NCBI GenBank assembly: GCA_905331475.1
Contig: CAJNYU010000848.1
Span: 93,832-157,831 of the forward strand
DNA length: 64,000 bases
Direction of reading: 5' to 3'
DNA from: Rotaria socialis
Lineage: Eukaryota > Rotifera > Eurotatoria > Philodinida > Philodinidae
Shown here one piece after another: positions 36,801 through 48,700 of the stretch (positions are counted from its first letter, which is position 1; each line of letters begins with the position of its first letter). A program made the translations under genes and the position numbers. The notes beneath the pieces are model-generated. The model was given only the letters and a program-made list of their open reading frames with translations. It was not told the origin of the DNA and did not search any database.

Positions 36801-37798
36801 AGCATATTATTTGTTGCAGAAAAACTGTATAAAATTTCACTAATATTCAGTCAGAAAACAGTAATGTAAGTATAGATGGTCTCTTGTGATTGGCTGATCT
36901 CGTATACAATAGTTTTTATACATACCACACGAATCTGATGCCAAGTAAAATTTTTGAATTCTGTTGTTGTATACATCAGCAACGAAAATATTACCATAAC
37001 TATCGAAAGCGGCGTTGACTGGCCCACTTAGTTGATTAGGATCTGATCCCTGCCCTCCGATAATTACATCTTCATCTCCGTTTGGACTCAATCTGATGAT
37101 TCGATTGTTACCTCGCTCGACGATGAATAGATCACCGTCGGCATCCATCATGATACTTATCGGACATTTGAGTGAGAGGCTCCCATTTGATCCTGTGCCT
37201 GCCAATGTTACTCCGATCAGTTGGTCAGGTTCGAAGAGCTGAACTCTGTGATTACCACAATCTGCTACAAACAAATTAAAATTGCTGTCAACGAAGACTC
37301 CGTAAGGTTGATCGAGCATATTTGGAGCTAATCCACCAGTACCGGTACCCGCAACAGCTACAGGTTTGCTTGAACTATCTGTTAGTGATTGCTTTATAAC
37401 TTGATGCAGATCACGCATGGAACAGTAAATAGTATCATTAGTATCGACAAAGACTCCAGTACATGATGCACCAACAGTCATCACGGTAGTACTAACACCC
37501 AAAGCCAATTTTATGACTCGCTTACTATCATCATGATCAACATAGATATCATCATTACTTGTGACGAATAAGCTGAAGTGAAATCCAGAATCAACGGAGA
37601 TTTCTCTCGACGGAGTATTACTGGCTTCAAGCCAAACAAAAATTCGGCTATCATCTTGATTAACCACGTAAACGGTATTGTTGGTATCAACAAAAATGCC
37701 TTGGCTTCCAGGTGTGATCGTGCGGTTGTCAGCGAAAGTCACACCAACTGAGTTCCACGATGCACATGAAGAGAGCGTTGGTTGATTGAATGATTGAC
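27881..37798 (-). CDS. NHL / Thr-rich / REJ / GPS / PLAT polycystin-1-like receptor, truncated before the channel half
   Basis: Twenty-seven exons found by eye, all phases agreeing, 2,036 residues plus a missing N-terminal exon. Largest exons: 37798-36926 (NHL), 35603-35337 (Thr), 34296-33839, 32647-32291, 31088-30680, 30620-30367, 30312-30085, 29525-29280, 28185-27881. Order from the first known residue: NHL propeller about 1-290 (motifs like QPYGVFVDSNFNLFVADCGN); Thr/Glu mucin-like linker 291-379; REJ about 380-1010; GAIN region to a GPS at about 1426 (CFSTHLTTF, cleavage motif HLT); first helix; PLAT about 1485-1600; five more helices up to CVVWTVYMITY. After WPWLRTSFVSNIQAQQAY the polycystin loop breaks off into a 100-residue unique tail. 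Likely a cell-surface adhesion or sensing receptor. An ATG at 37916 in the NHL frame probably lies in an intron. Confidence 0.85.
35337..35603 (-). repeat. Thr-codon microsatellite exon (ACT/ACA/ACG)n inside the receptor gene
   Basis: 89 codons that are almost all Thr with regularly spaced Glu: ETTTTTTTT units repeat at 3-4 positions. It is a trinucleotide-type repeat under coding constraint (synonymous Thr codons vary) and makes a stiff, probably O-glycosylated stalk between the NHL propeller and the REJ region. The opposite strand reads as a long Val-rich frame (35348-35740), which is a mirror artefact. Confidence 0.8.
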
Positions 37799-40137
37799 CT
37801 GCAAGTGGATTGAAGTCTTTCGATGGATGTAAAGAAAATTGGATATCAACGACTGAATCATGCTTCAAAATATAGTTATTCGTTAAAATTATGTCAGTCA
37901 ATTGCTTTATAAGCATGAACTGATATCTGTGTTTATTTTTACCAAACGTAAGAGTTATTTTTATTGCATCTGACTAGGATATCAACAGTAAAAATAGGTA
38001 AATTATGGAGGAGAACAGGATTCGGCATTGTTCTCATTAATGAAGTAGCTAGCTCTTTCAAGAGGAAATTCGATTTAAGGGGTCTAATGATGTACCGATG
38101 CATTGTAATGAAAGATGAATTCATTAATAAAGAAAAAACTTGGTCACGTATTATCCTGGAAAAATTTTGTCAATCAAATCGAATTCGAATTTAACTATTT
38201 TACGATATGAGAAGTATTCTATACGTTGACAGTTCTATCTGATTATTTCGCAACTCTTCAAGTCTAAAATGAATGAAAAGTCTGAATTTCGAGGGTTTCG
38301 AAAGCTTGGTCGACGATAATTGATTCATATCTACTTAATATTGATATTGAAATCAATAACATGAGTGCCAAGGGTCTTCTTATAAAATTCCTATTAGGGA
38401 CATTTTAGAGTTGGTGGCATTCAAAAACTTCAATTCTAACAGCCCATCCTACTCACAACCTTTGAAGAAAATTAGTATCCCTTTTGGATCACAATTTTTT
38501 CTAGATCGTAGCATTTTTGGAATAAATCGTAGATATATCTCGTTTAAATAAACTATTTGTTTGACTTTAACGAGAATAGCAATGTGCTCAGCGATTTAGC
38601 CAATGCTTTCTCAGTCGTTTGTCGGCTAGATTTGCAATACTCAATGGAACAGATAGATCGGAGCGGTCACATAGCTATAGAATACATTGATTCCATCCCA
38701 GTAGGACTTGTAATGGACATAGAAAAATGACTATCAAACAGAGAATTTTGGTGATGCATACGCAAGAAGACAGATGTAAGACATGTGTAAGTCACTTTAA
38801 AATAGTTTGAAAATTCTTATTTTTGGTCTCAATCGTTTTGTTTCTAAATTCTTTGAAGTATTTTGCCAGTTTACATTCATTAAATATACATGAATCGATG
38901 CAATGGTGGTAGATACACAAATTAAAAGCACGTAAACAAATGTCAGAGATGATGATCTATTTGCAACCAAAAAAAGAAGTATCTTGTGTAGTAATGTCAT
39001 CAAGATTAAATAGAATTTATCATGTTTTATCCAGAAGTTCACTCATTCGAAATGGCACTGTTCCCTAGCAAGTTACCAAAAGATTAGAATTCAGTTAAAT
39101 GACAATGAAATCATATAGATACGCCCAAAAAATATTCGAACTAGTCAAATGTCCTCTTAACATATTCAGCATTTCTTTTTTGGATAAGTTTTTTTCCTAT
39201 TTCTGAATCTAGTTCGGCGAAGATCACGAAATACGTTTTTTTAAAATGCTGCTATAGATATTGAGGATTTCACAGTTAAATGTAAGTCCGCTTTTTTATA
39301 CAAGAGGAAAAAGAAAGCATCAATTTAGTTTTACCTGGCACTCGGTTAATGTTCAGTAGAATACAAAACCATAAATTGAAAGCATTCGCGAATAACATTT
39401 TGAAAGAAATAACTAGCTACGCCACCACTTTGTTCATAGAAAAGAAAAAGCAGAAGAACTTCGAATGTGACTTGTATTCTAAAATTGCCAACTAAATAGA
39501 AAAAAGAGTGAGAAGATAATAATATTCTATTTACTACCCCTCTCTCTCTCTCTCGCTCAAGCATCTACTTTTTGATCGTGCCACAGACAAAGAGATTTCA
39601 TGTGAAGAAGAAAACTAACACCTATAGCGTGACTGAATAACAACATGAAGTTCTCAAACAAGTATAATGAAATATTATGTATATGACAAATATTCATATA
39701 CGTTATAATCATAAGTTCATAGAATATTTCCTATCGCGAAACAGTTAAATACATAATAAAAAGTAATCAAAAGAAAAATTACATTTACAAAAGTACATTG
39801 GAGATAGTGTTTCCTTGACATCCGTTCTCTTAATCAGCGAGCATGAAGGACAAATAATTAGTTGCAAAACATAATGCATAGATTCTAGAGTAACATGATA
39901 GACAAATATTTATGAATCATGCTTTGTGAACTAAGTATTTGCCAATGATTTGCGTCGTTCTCACTAGCGATTTAGAAAATATTTATATCTGCAACCAGCA
40001 TGATTCGTAAACAGGGAACATTTTGCGTGTTCACAATAGAAATATCCTATACACACATTTTTTTGTCTCTCCTTTTCGTTATCATCCTTCTTGAAGATGT
40101 ATTTGCATAAGCTTTAGCAATTAGGAATAGGCATAGA

Positions 40138-40244
40138 CAGGGGCGTAACTCTAATTTTTCTGTTTTCATGACCTAAAAAATGAAAATTTTGGAAGCAGGG
40201 GGGCGTTACGCCCCACTCGCCCCCCCCCCCTATTTACGCTCCTG
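40138..40244. mobile_element. 107-bp hAT-like MITE
   Basis: Ends are CAGGGGCGTAA and its near inverted copy TTACGCTCCTG (10 of 11 match). They are flanked by an 8-bp target duplication with one mismatch: GGCATAGA at 40130-40137 and GACATAGA at 40245-40252. An 8-bp duplication and CAGGGGCG ends are typical of the hAT superfamily. The interior has a poly-C run and no coding capacity. Confidence 0.7.
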
Positions 40245-41478
40245 GACATAGATGAGGATGAACATATAATCCTTGTATTGGGCATTGCATTTCAGAAATT
40301 TTACATCTTTACAAGCGTACAATTTTTCAATAAATAAAACATATAAATAAAGTTCGTCTATATCGTTCTTGTTGACCAGTGCACAGGCGTATTACTTCGT
40401 TTGTTTTCTTTTTAAAAATTTCATGAGATGAAAATATACCATGAGCTGAACAATATATTTTATTCGCTTGTAATGTAGATTTTGACGTTGTGATTTGACA
40501 AGACTGGATGAACTCTCATCCGCTTGAAGATTTCATTAAGAAACTAAGAAATTATAAGTATAGACTTCTTTTAAACTTCGATGAGTGGAGATATTCGAAT
40601 TCGATGCATTGAAAATGTACATAAGGACGATGGCAAACCATAAATTTAGTACTTTTTAGTGTTGGTTGAATAGAAATCATTGAATTCTATTTAGAAAAAA
40701 TCATTTCGGGAAAAACTCCAAGATATGGTCATTTTTCAGTAAAAACGAAAGTCGACCTACGATTCTAATTGATATCGAATTTCTTTTAATTAAAATCAGG
40801 GTTACCAAACCTCCTGTTTTGACCAGAGATCTCCTGATTTTTTGTTTGTGACGATTAGTGACATTTTGAATCTATAGCGGTTTTAAAGAGAAATAAAACA
40901 AATCTATGGAAACGTTAAACATATAGAAACCAATAAGCTGAGTTAAAGATTAAAATGAACACTCATTTCACTTGCACACGATTCTATTATTACCTTTTAA
41001 ATGAACCGAATTTTTTGAAACAGAATCTATCGTATAACTTTTTCTACTGCGTATTTATAGATTTTGATTTTCTATTTTTCATCTATTCTAATAACGCGTT
41101 TTAATTATCAATTGAAATAAACTTTATGAAAGCAGCATTGCATTTACAATTTTAATTCGCCTGCAAGGATATTTTTCAGCATCAATCTCATTAGGAAAAC
41201 AGGTTAATGTGTCTATTAGTGAGAAGTGGGTTGTTATCAGATAAAAACCATCGAGTGACTGTTCAATATCTACAAAAAGTACCCCTTATAAACTCCTGAT
41301 TTTTTACTGATTTTCTAAAATTTGAATTTGATAACCCTGAACATGATGAACTTTATCCAATTATTATAATTTAAAATGCTCGAATTTCCGATTTTGAATA
41401 TCTTAATATTTATCGTATATTCACTTACGAAGTTTTATGTTTAATTCATTTGAAATTTTAATGAATCATCAAATCAAA

Positions 41479-41550
41479 CAGTGGCGGCGAAGTCACTGAC
41501 ACCCATGAGGCTTGAGCCTCACCTAGCTTAATGACGCTCCGCCGCCCCTG
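41479..41550. mobile_element. 72-bp hAT-like MITE
   Basis: Ends CAGTGGCGGCG and CGCCGCCCCTG (inverted, one mismatch). Flanked by a perfect 8-bp duplication AAATCAAA at 41471-41478 and 41551-41558. The interior holds a palindrome (TGAGGCTTGAGCCTCA). Very short even for a MITE; it must be moved by a transposase encoded elsewhere. Confidence 0.8.
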
Positions 41551-41857
41551 AAATCAAATATCTACAAGTGCATTATACACAACTATGCTGCGTAGTAAAG
41601 AAAAATTAGATCATTGCAAGATTATTCTTACATATTATTTATTTCCGAGACACTTGTTATTGAGAAAAAAATCTAGCTATAAAGTCATAACGAATCATGG
41701 CTTACATGTAGCTATACCATTTTCTTTCTTTCTTTTGTTTAGTGTTGATAGACAGCCTATATAGAACGAAAAACAAAAAGAGTGGTACTGTGCAATGTTT
41801 GGCTGTTGACCGCCTATATACGCTACGTTCGAACAGTGTTAACATTAAGATTGTACT

Positions 41858-42085
41858 TCACAGGATCATTTTCTGTAGTACATATCGACAAAACACCCAT
41901 AGCCAAAGAAGACCCAAACAACCCACGATGATGAGTGGCAGTGGTTCTTCTTGAGCGTGAAGTAGGATGGGGCTGCTCTCTTCTCGAGAGCTCGGCCTGC
42001 TTCCTTTGATGATCGCACTTTGTTGTGTCCATTGTGACGTAGCAAGGAGGGAAGCGACCACACTCTGAGTGGTTGGCTATGGTGT
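41858..42085 (-). other. GC-richer island open in all three minus frames
   Basis: About 200 bp with clearly higher GC than the surroundings; all three minus-strand frames are open over it. One frame ends in a plausible helix (LPLIIVGCLGLLWLWVFCRY) and a stop at 41858, but no clear ATG or acceptor precedes it. Downstream, the motif GACNGCCTATATA occurs twice (41751 and 41812), 61 bp apart. Could be a small exon, a promoter region or an insertion; not resolved. Confidence 0.25.
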
Positions 42086-43336
42086 CTGTTTTCTTCTTTG
42101 TTAATTAAATAGAAAAAAAAATACTACTCCTTAGTTGTTTTCATTTCTAATCGCACATCACGCAAATATGTTTACGAAAAAAATCTTAAATAGATTAGTT
42201 CTTTTCTCTAGTATTCACATTAAGATGACTTCTACTTAAAGCGTTAATCAATAAAAGCTAAAATGACTTTCGTTCATTTAACACATCAATAATTTTATTC
42301 TATCACAACATGCAGCGTCAAGCTGATAAAAGAAACCAAACGAACCATATAATCATATGTCACTAAGTTCGACTTCGCTTTGCTTTCCAAATAAATTTAA
42401 TCATCCAGCAACAGTAAAGTCATTGGATGATCGACGATTCAAAAACTATGAAACATACTTTTATATAGACAGATGTTTGTCTATTTCAAATTAGTATAAC
42501 CAAGGACGATTATTTGTCTACATTAATCATTTTCTTCAAGGACACAAAATTATAACAGCTCAAATTTAATTATCTAAGACAAAGATACATCAAAATAGAG
42601 ATTTAATCGTGCGTTACATGTAACTTTATTCGTCTCAAGGTGTTTTTTTCTCCTTCATACTCTTCTTACAGGCGGATTTTCTCTATCAATAAATTTTTAA
42701 TGAATAGGAAGACGAAGTCTAATTAGGGTATCTCAACTATATCAATTAAAAAGAGGAATGACAGCGAATCGAATAATGATAATACCATTTCTCATCTATA
42801 TAGACTAGTAGTATAACACGCACATGTGTGTGCGTGTTTCAAATTTCTTTTACACTGTGTATTTGATCAGCTAAAGGACAGACGATCATGAAACTAAGTC
42901 CCATTAGCTAATAATTATAACCTGTAGCATATAGAAAACGATACTGTAACCATGGTCAGTCGTTTTCTTTTCTCCCTCTCTCTCTTTCTCTTACATATAG
43001 AGATTGAATACTCATCCTCTTCTTTTTCTCTTTCTCTTTCTCTCGATCGCGTTCTCTTCGTTGAATGAAGATGAACAAAATCGCCTCGCTTTTTTTCATT
43101 CATTTTTTTTATTACCACGATTAAGTTTACTTCTGTGAAACAGCTCTTTGTGATAGTTTCTATTACAGTAGACAATGTCACAAGCGTAACAGATGTATAG
43201 AAAATGGAATCAGGATAGATCTCAATTTATTTGTTCAGCTTTGCTGACAGACAGTAGTAGGATTTTTTTTAAATTTTTTTTCTAGATATCAAGCAATCAA
43301 TGATGTTTTCTATAGATCGAACGATGAAGATTATTG

Positions 43337-46300
43337 ATGATGATTTACTATAAGATTTTTTATATTCTATTTATGTTAACAACTTTCGGTAAGTCTGAAA
43401 ATTTTTTTTTTTTCTAGGAAGGAAAAGTGTATCGATCAAAAGATTTATTGAACCATTTTATATTAAAATGTTCATTCATTTTTCAATTTCCGCATTACAC
43501 TTGTTCTTTCATCTTTTCTATTGGATAGACACATTTAGCTAAAAGAAATCTTCTAAATTAGTCTATGTATCTATTAGGATTATGCGCTTGCGTTATTTAC
43601 AAAGTTAAAGAAGAAGAAAAAAACGTTCAAGTGCTTTTTGAGACACTACTGGTCAGTTACTTGTATCTAATAAATACAAAGAAAAGGTCATGATACACGT
43701 ATAGAAAAATCTTTCTATATTGTTTCATTGTCACTTCAAAGTGATAAATTGTTACTAATACTCGACATGAATTCTAGTCAAATGTCATGATTGATTATAA
43801 TTCGAAAAATTTAATTTAGGTCTTTCATCATTGTCGTTATTATCATCGTCGTGTTCTATTTCTTCATCATTTATTGGCCTATGGATACAACCGGGTCTTC
43901 TTGATTCAATAACAATCAATAATACATTATTTTCATCGAAAGGCACGTGTCTAAATGGACAACATGATGTCAAATATAAATATATATATTATAATGAGTA
44001 GGTTTAATTATCTCATCACGATATTTTGAAAAAAGAAAAATTTCATTATTTTCTTCTTAGGCAAACACGATGTAAACGCTGTATCTTTTTTATTCCAAGA
44101 CATTTAAATGCATTGCAATATCGAGAAAGTATGTATAGTTATTTGTTCAAACAGAACAAGAAAATCTATCATCATGTCATTATAATTATGAATTGCTATC
44201 GATCAATATATGCATATGGCATATGTATAAATACACATGCAATGTTTCATCTACAAACGATAGTCACGTATTTCCGCTAACAACAATCGAAATAGAACAT
44301 GATAGATATTTTATACAATTTTTGTTTTTACAATGTTTCTCTTATTGTTAATCGCAATTTGTCTATTTTCTAGGTGAATGCTTCGATGCTGATGATGATA
44401 ATAGTCGTATTTGTGCGTCGATTACACCGGACACAGCCTTGTATACGCTCTTCCGGGGTAAGAACAGACTTCTGAAAAATAAACTCTAATGGGTCCATCA
44501 AAATTCATATTCATTAATAGGAGAGAGAGAGAGAGAGAGAGAGAAAAGTCCACTAGTCCATAGGGGAATAACAATATTCTCTTATGAATGGGCGAGACAC
44601 TGGTCGACATGTCATGTTCGTTGACCTAGATAAACACAGGAAATGAATACAGCTCCCGGCGCCATTCGATCATTCTGTCAAAAAAAAAAAGAAAACGAGA
44701 TGAAAAATTGAATGTTGTTTTTTTCCTGTAAAAAATGATCGTACCAGAATATTGTACATCTAGACAAAGTATGACAAACCGTGACAGACAGGTTAGAAAT
44801 GGTTCATCATAGATATGACAGATAACCAGAGAAATGTCTATCGCCGACCGTGACAGACGTAATTGATATATGATGAAAGACCGTACAGATGAATACTGTC
44901 TCGTTCTACTGTGTGAATTACTTCCTGATTGCATTGATGAAGGATTAAGTAAAAGAAATGTGCCTCAAAAAGAAAATCGACAGAATAAAATAATCAGTCA
45001 GTGATTAGTACTCGTAGCTACGTTGTATTGCATATGTTAATCCTTAAGTGATTATCAACCTGACAGCTTCTTTTTATTTTTTATTATAGATAATGCTGAA
45101 TCAATTTCATGTCCATTGGATCAATCTTGGTATTTTAAAAAAAGTCGTCGGCTATCCTCATTATGTCAACCGAAAGCATTTCATAATTGTTTTTCAATAA
45201 ATACATTCCAAATTTCGTATAATAATCAATGTCGATCTAATACAGGTTTAGTTCGTTGTTTTTTCTATCAGTTTCTTCGAAAGAAAATTTATTATAAAAA
45301 AAATATAGATGAAATCGCCACATGTTTTGCACAATTTTCCGATGGGAATATGAATTATATTATATCTCGAAGTTTAAATCAGCAAAGATTTATTTGTTTT
45401 GTAAGTTATGGAATTTATTCCATCGATAGTTTATTTATTTTATAATTTAGTCATATACAAGAACGAAAATTGATGAAAACAGTTCCTTACCAAATGAAGT
45501 TTATTTATCTGAAGATGAAACTTGTAGAGGTTTATTAACAAGAGAATCAGCTCTTATGCTAAATGTTCAATCAAGTAAATAGTTTCATAAGAGAGAAACA
45601 GAATATAAACAGTCGATAATCTAATTTTTAGATAAACATTATGAATCAAATGTTCAAATGCCAGATTGGACGCAAGGCATATGGTTATCGACAGGAATAG
45701 ATCGCATCAAGACGAACTCATTTCATATCAATCAAAGTCAACTTACAATGAACATACAAGACAATCAAATAATTAAGCACGATCTCAAATTTCTACGTAT
45801 TGTACAACGGCATGAAAAAATTATTCGTATTCGAGCCAAATCTTTAGACCAATGGTAAAAGAGTTATGAAAAAATAAAATAAAATAAATCATACCGTTGA
45901 TTTTTAGTTCATCGATATTTTATTGCATCAAATTAATCTATCGCTCTTCAGCTGTTGTCGATCTTTCCATAGGTAAATAAGAGTTAAATTCCAAGATGAT
46001 ATCAGAGAATTTAGGGAGTTTTTTCTGCATAACATATAATACGGACTGCGAAAGTCAAATTTCAAACGTAGTTATTGTTAAAGGAAACAAAATTTTTTAA
46101 CATATTAATACATTTTAGGATTTGATAAACATCACTGTAAAGAAAATCACATACATTATACTCTCTATAGTAAGTCAATAGTTCTTCTATTCTATTCTTT
46201 TATTAAATAATTATTTTTTAAATTAGAACCCCTGGCAAAATCGAATAGATCATGTCCACATATTGGTGTTTACAAATCATTAAATACTTTTCGATCCTCG

Positions 46301-47013
46301 TTACCCTTTTCAGCATGTTCAACTGGCATTTGGACTTTGTCGATTGGTTGTCAGTCTATAAATCCAAGTGAATTATCATTAACTTCATCTTGTCGTCATG
46401 AACTTGTACCCGACGTACAAGTGATTACATCAATTAAAGGTAGCTGTCTTGCATCATGGCGTACAGATCGTCGATTTCAACGTACACTTGTTCTTTACGA
46501 CAAATCAAAAGCATTCTGTTTGGTAAATAAAAAACTTCTACATGCGATCTACAAGTTTACAGATTAGACACTCGTAGTGATACATAGGATACCACTTACA
46601 CAACATTCCCTCTCACGCATCTGTAAACATAATCTTTTCTGAATTTTCGAAAGACTACGTAAGAGAAATGCGGCCTAAAATCATTATCCTATAGTTACAG
46701 TTAGGCTGTATTTCACACTTCATCAATTCCTCGACTATCTTCTTCTAATCATTTTTTTATTTGCTAAGACTATTTTCTTTAGATTCAAACGTTGCACTCC
46801 ATGAAAACTAGTTTCATCGCATCAGCGAGCAGTTGTACCAATATTGAAATACCACCAATCAATGTCGAAAATAGCCTGCGGTATTCGGATGACTGTCACG
46901 AAAATAGTCGTTTTTTATTAATATCAGCATCGCCATCATCAAGTATAGGTTCAGTTCAACGAGTATTTTATTTGATGTTTTATTTAGCTATGAAATTATT
47001 AATATATATGTAA
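43337..47013 (+). CDS. secreted DUF7042-7045-type invertebrate protein, 11 exons
   Basis: 560 aa. Exons: 43337-43388, 43820-43997, 44061-44128, 44374-44457, 45090-45400, 45451-45574, 45632-45854, 45908-45972, 46119-46169, 46227-46522, 46783-47013; every junction is GT-AG and in phase. Exon 1 encodes a signal peptide (MMIYYKIFYILFMLTTFG). Exon 2 gives GLWIQPGLLDSITINNTLFS and exon 3 CKRCIFFIPRHLNALQYRE, matching the pattern of arthropod/invertebrate extracellular proteins (G.W.Q.G....ITI, CYRC...H.N.LQYKE). TLYTLFR-like and CPLDQSWYF follow, then two CxAxWxDxx modules (CFAQFSDGN, CLASWRTD). The C-terminal 18 residues are hydrophobic (VFYLMFYLAMKLLIYM), suggesting a GPI signal or C-terminal anchor. 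Role unknown, probably extracellular. It converges on the OSTF1-like gene with a 133-bp gap. Confidence 0.8.
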
Positions 47014-47146
47014 ATGTGATGAAATAAAAAAAAAGGCCAGAGAAACAAGAATCTCTATGAAATGTATTGTATATATATAAACGAAATGTTGCCATATGGA
47101 GACGATATATGAAGAGAAAATGAAATGTGTGTTTTCGATTTATTGT

Positions 47147-48604
47147 TCAATCGGAATCATCATTATCATCATTGCCATCTTCACCCTGCTGCGTTTTACG
47201 TTGTTTGTAATTGGAAAAAATAACTACAAGAAAAGAAAAGAAAAACGAGACAAATAAGAAATGTTAACGAATTCGATAATCACTTTTGTCTTCTAAGAAT
47301 GATCGAACAGTTGGATCATGGGTTAGATCAAGTGGTGTTTTATTATCTTCATTTCGGATACCTTTATCAGCACCTGATATATAATAAAATAATAGTGAAA
47401 ATTTAATTAAAAAATTGTTGTTTTCTTACCATTTTCTATGAGAATTTGAACAACGTCTGCATGATTTTTCCAACTAGCTAAATGCATAGGTGTATCGCCA
47501 ACGTTGTTCTAAATGAATACAAGAGATACATGAAATTTTCTTTGAACAATTGATGTAAGAAAAACATTTTAATCTACTTTTTGGCATATTTATCAAAAGT
47601 ACGAAATGCCGAGTGAACTCACATAGTAGATAGATTTCAGTCAGCAGAACAAAAGCTATCATAGAGTCAATATTTAGAAATGCTCTCTCGTAGAAAATAT
47701 AGAAATCAACCGGAAACCTTCTTCTTTGCTATTATTAGTCCAAACACTTTTCTACACATAGTGTATAGCTAGCTGCTGAATCTTATAAGATAGAAATCTA
47801 AATTGCGAGTAATTGATTTTATTTTCTGAGTAAAACAATACCTTTTGGTTAATAATTGATAATGAAAGAGGTAACAATAATTTTACACAATCCATATCAC
47901 CTGAATAGCATGCCCAATGAAATGGCGTATTTCCTGCTTTATCAAGACCAATAACCGATGCCTATATTATACATAAGAAAAGCATTGTTGTATTTTAAAT
48001 AAATTCTCTTTTATCCACGTAAACGGTGCCCGTAGAGTCATACAAGCGATTACAGTTCTTCTCTACGTGCTTGTCTAGATTAAAATAGTGCTCTCATTTA
48101 TCACCGTTGTCTATTTAGTTAGTACCTTATTCGCCAGCGATTGTTGAAGAAATTCGATATTTCCACGTTTAGCTGCATCATGTAATGCATTGGCAAGTTT
48201 TTCTGTACTTTGTTCAACTAAACATTAAAAAGAATATCGATCGAATTCAAAAGCTAAATGAATATAATTTTACCATAATTTTTCGGAACCAAACCACCTG
48301 TACGATTTTTATTTGTTGTAGCCAAATACCAATCTTTATATTTTGCATCATCGGTTACATAGAGAATTTCACCTTCTTCAAATGACAATTCTTCCGGGGA
48401 ACGTGCTAAATAATAAAATCCAATAATTCTTCCTCTCTAAAAACAAGAAAATCATCATTACCTGTATAGTCATACAAAGCTTTAACAATGGAAACATAAC
48501 CTGGTTTCTATATAAAGAAATGGTTTAAATATAAACTTTAAAAGAAAAGAACGATTACCGCTGGTATTGGTGGCGGAACTCTTGTATGTTTAATAGCACT
48601 CATC
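47147..48604 (-). CDS. OSTF1: OSTF1-like SH3-ankyrin adaptor, 8 exons
   Basis: 226 aa against 214 in human OSTF1. Exons: 48604-48560, 48507-48462, 48405-48274, 48217-48126, 47961-47842, 47508-47430, 47373-47284, 47223-47147; total 681 nt, phases agree. N-terminal SH3 about residues 16-75 (ALYDYTARSPEELSFEEGE, then GGLVPKNYV). Three to four ankyrin repeats follow about 85-190 (LHDAAKRGN; GLDKAGNTPFHWAC; VGDTPMHLASWKNHADVVQI; NKTPLDL). The C terminus is acidic (DGNDDNDDSD), as in the vertebrate protein (DDEDSD). A cytosolic adaptor linked to Src-type signalling in vertebrates; that role is known from the family, not shown here. Only 97 bp separate its start from the stop of the upstream RPC1 gene. 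Confidence 0.9.
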
Positions 48605-48700
48605 TAGAATGTAAAAAAAAAACATCAGATTTATTTTTCCTACGGATAGAAAAAATATCACAAAGAAAAAAAAAACAGTAGAAGAAGAAAATAAAACGCG

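Larger units (their letters stand above)
37920..43336. other. 5.4-kb gene-poor region with MITEs
   Basis: No gene is supported. A minus-strand stretch at about 38880-38965, after a TTGCAAATAG acceptor, encodes one hydrophobic helix (LTFVYVLLICVSTTIASIHV) and could be an upstream exon of the receptor, but its phase does not fit directly. (CT)n runs lie at 39540-39555 and 42970-43045. Two MITEs and a GC-richer island are listed separately. Confidence 0.4.

Noticed and set aside
36840-36925. Extension of the NHL frame to a stop at 36840
   Set aside because: A GTATGT donor at 36925 joins in phase to the Thr-rich exon; the extension is intron.
37799-37916. ATG at 37916 as the receptor start
   Set aside because: The residues are not signal-peptide-like and the CTTGCAG before 37798 is a good acceptor in the right phase.
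42915-43181. 88-aa Arg/Glu-rich minus-strand frame
   Set aside because: It is the translation of a (CT)n/(CTTT)n low-complexity tract.
43785-43973. 62-aa minus-strand frame with an attractive Cys/Pro start and acidic middle
   Set aside because: The plus strand of the same interval is exon 2 of the secreted-protein gene, with matching splice phases on both sides and a family-like motif.
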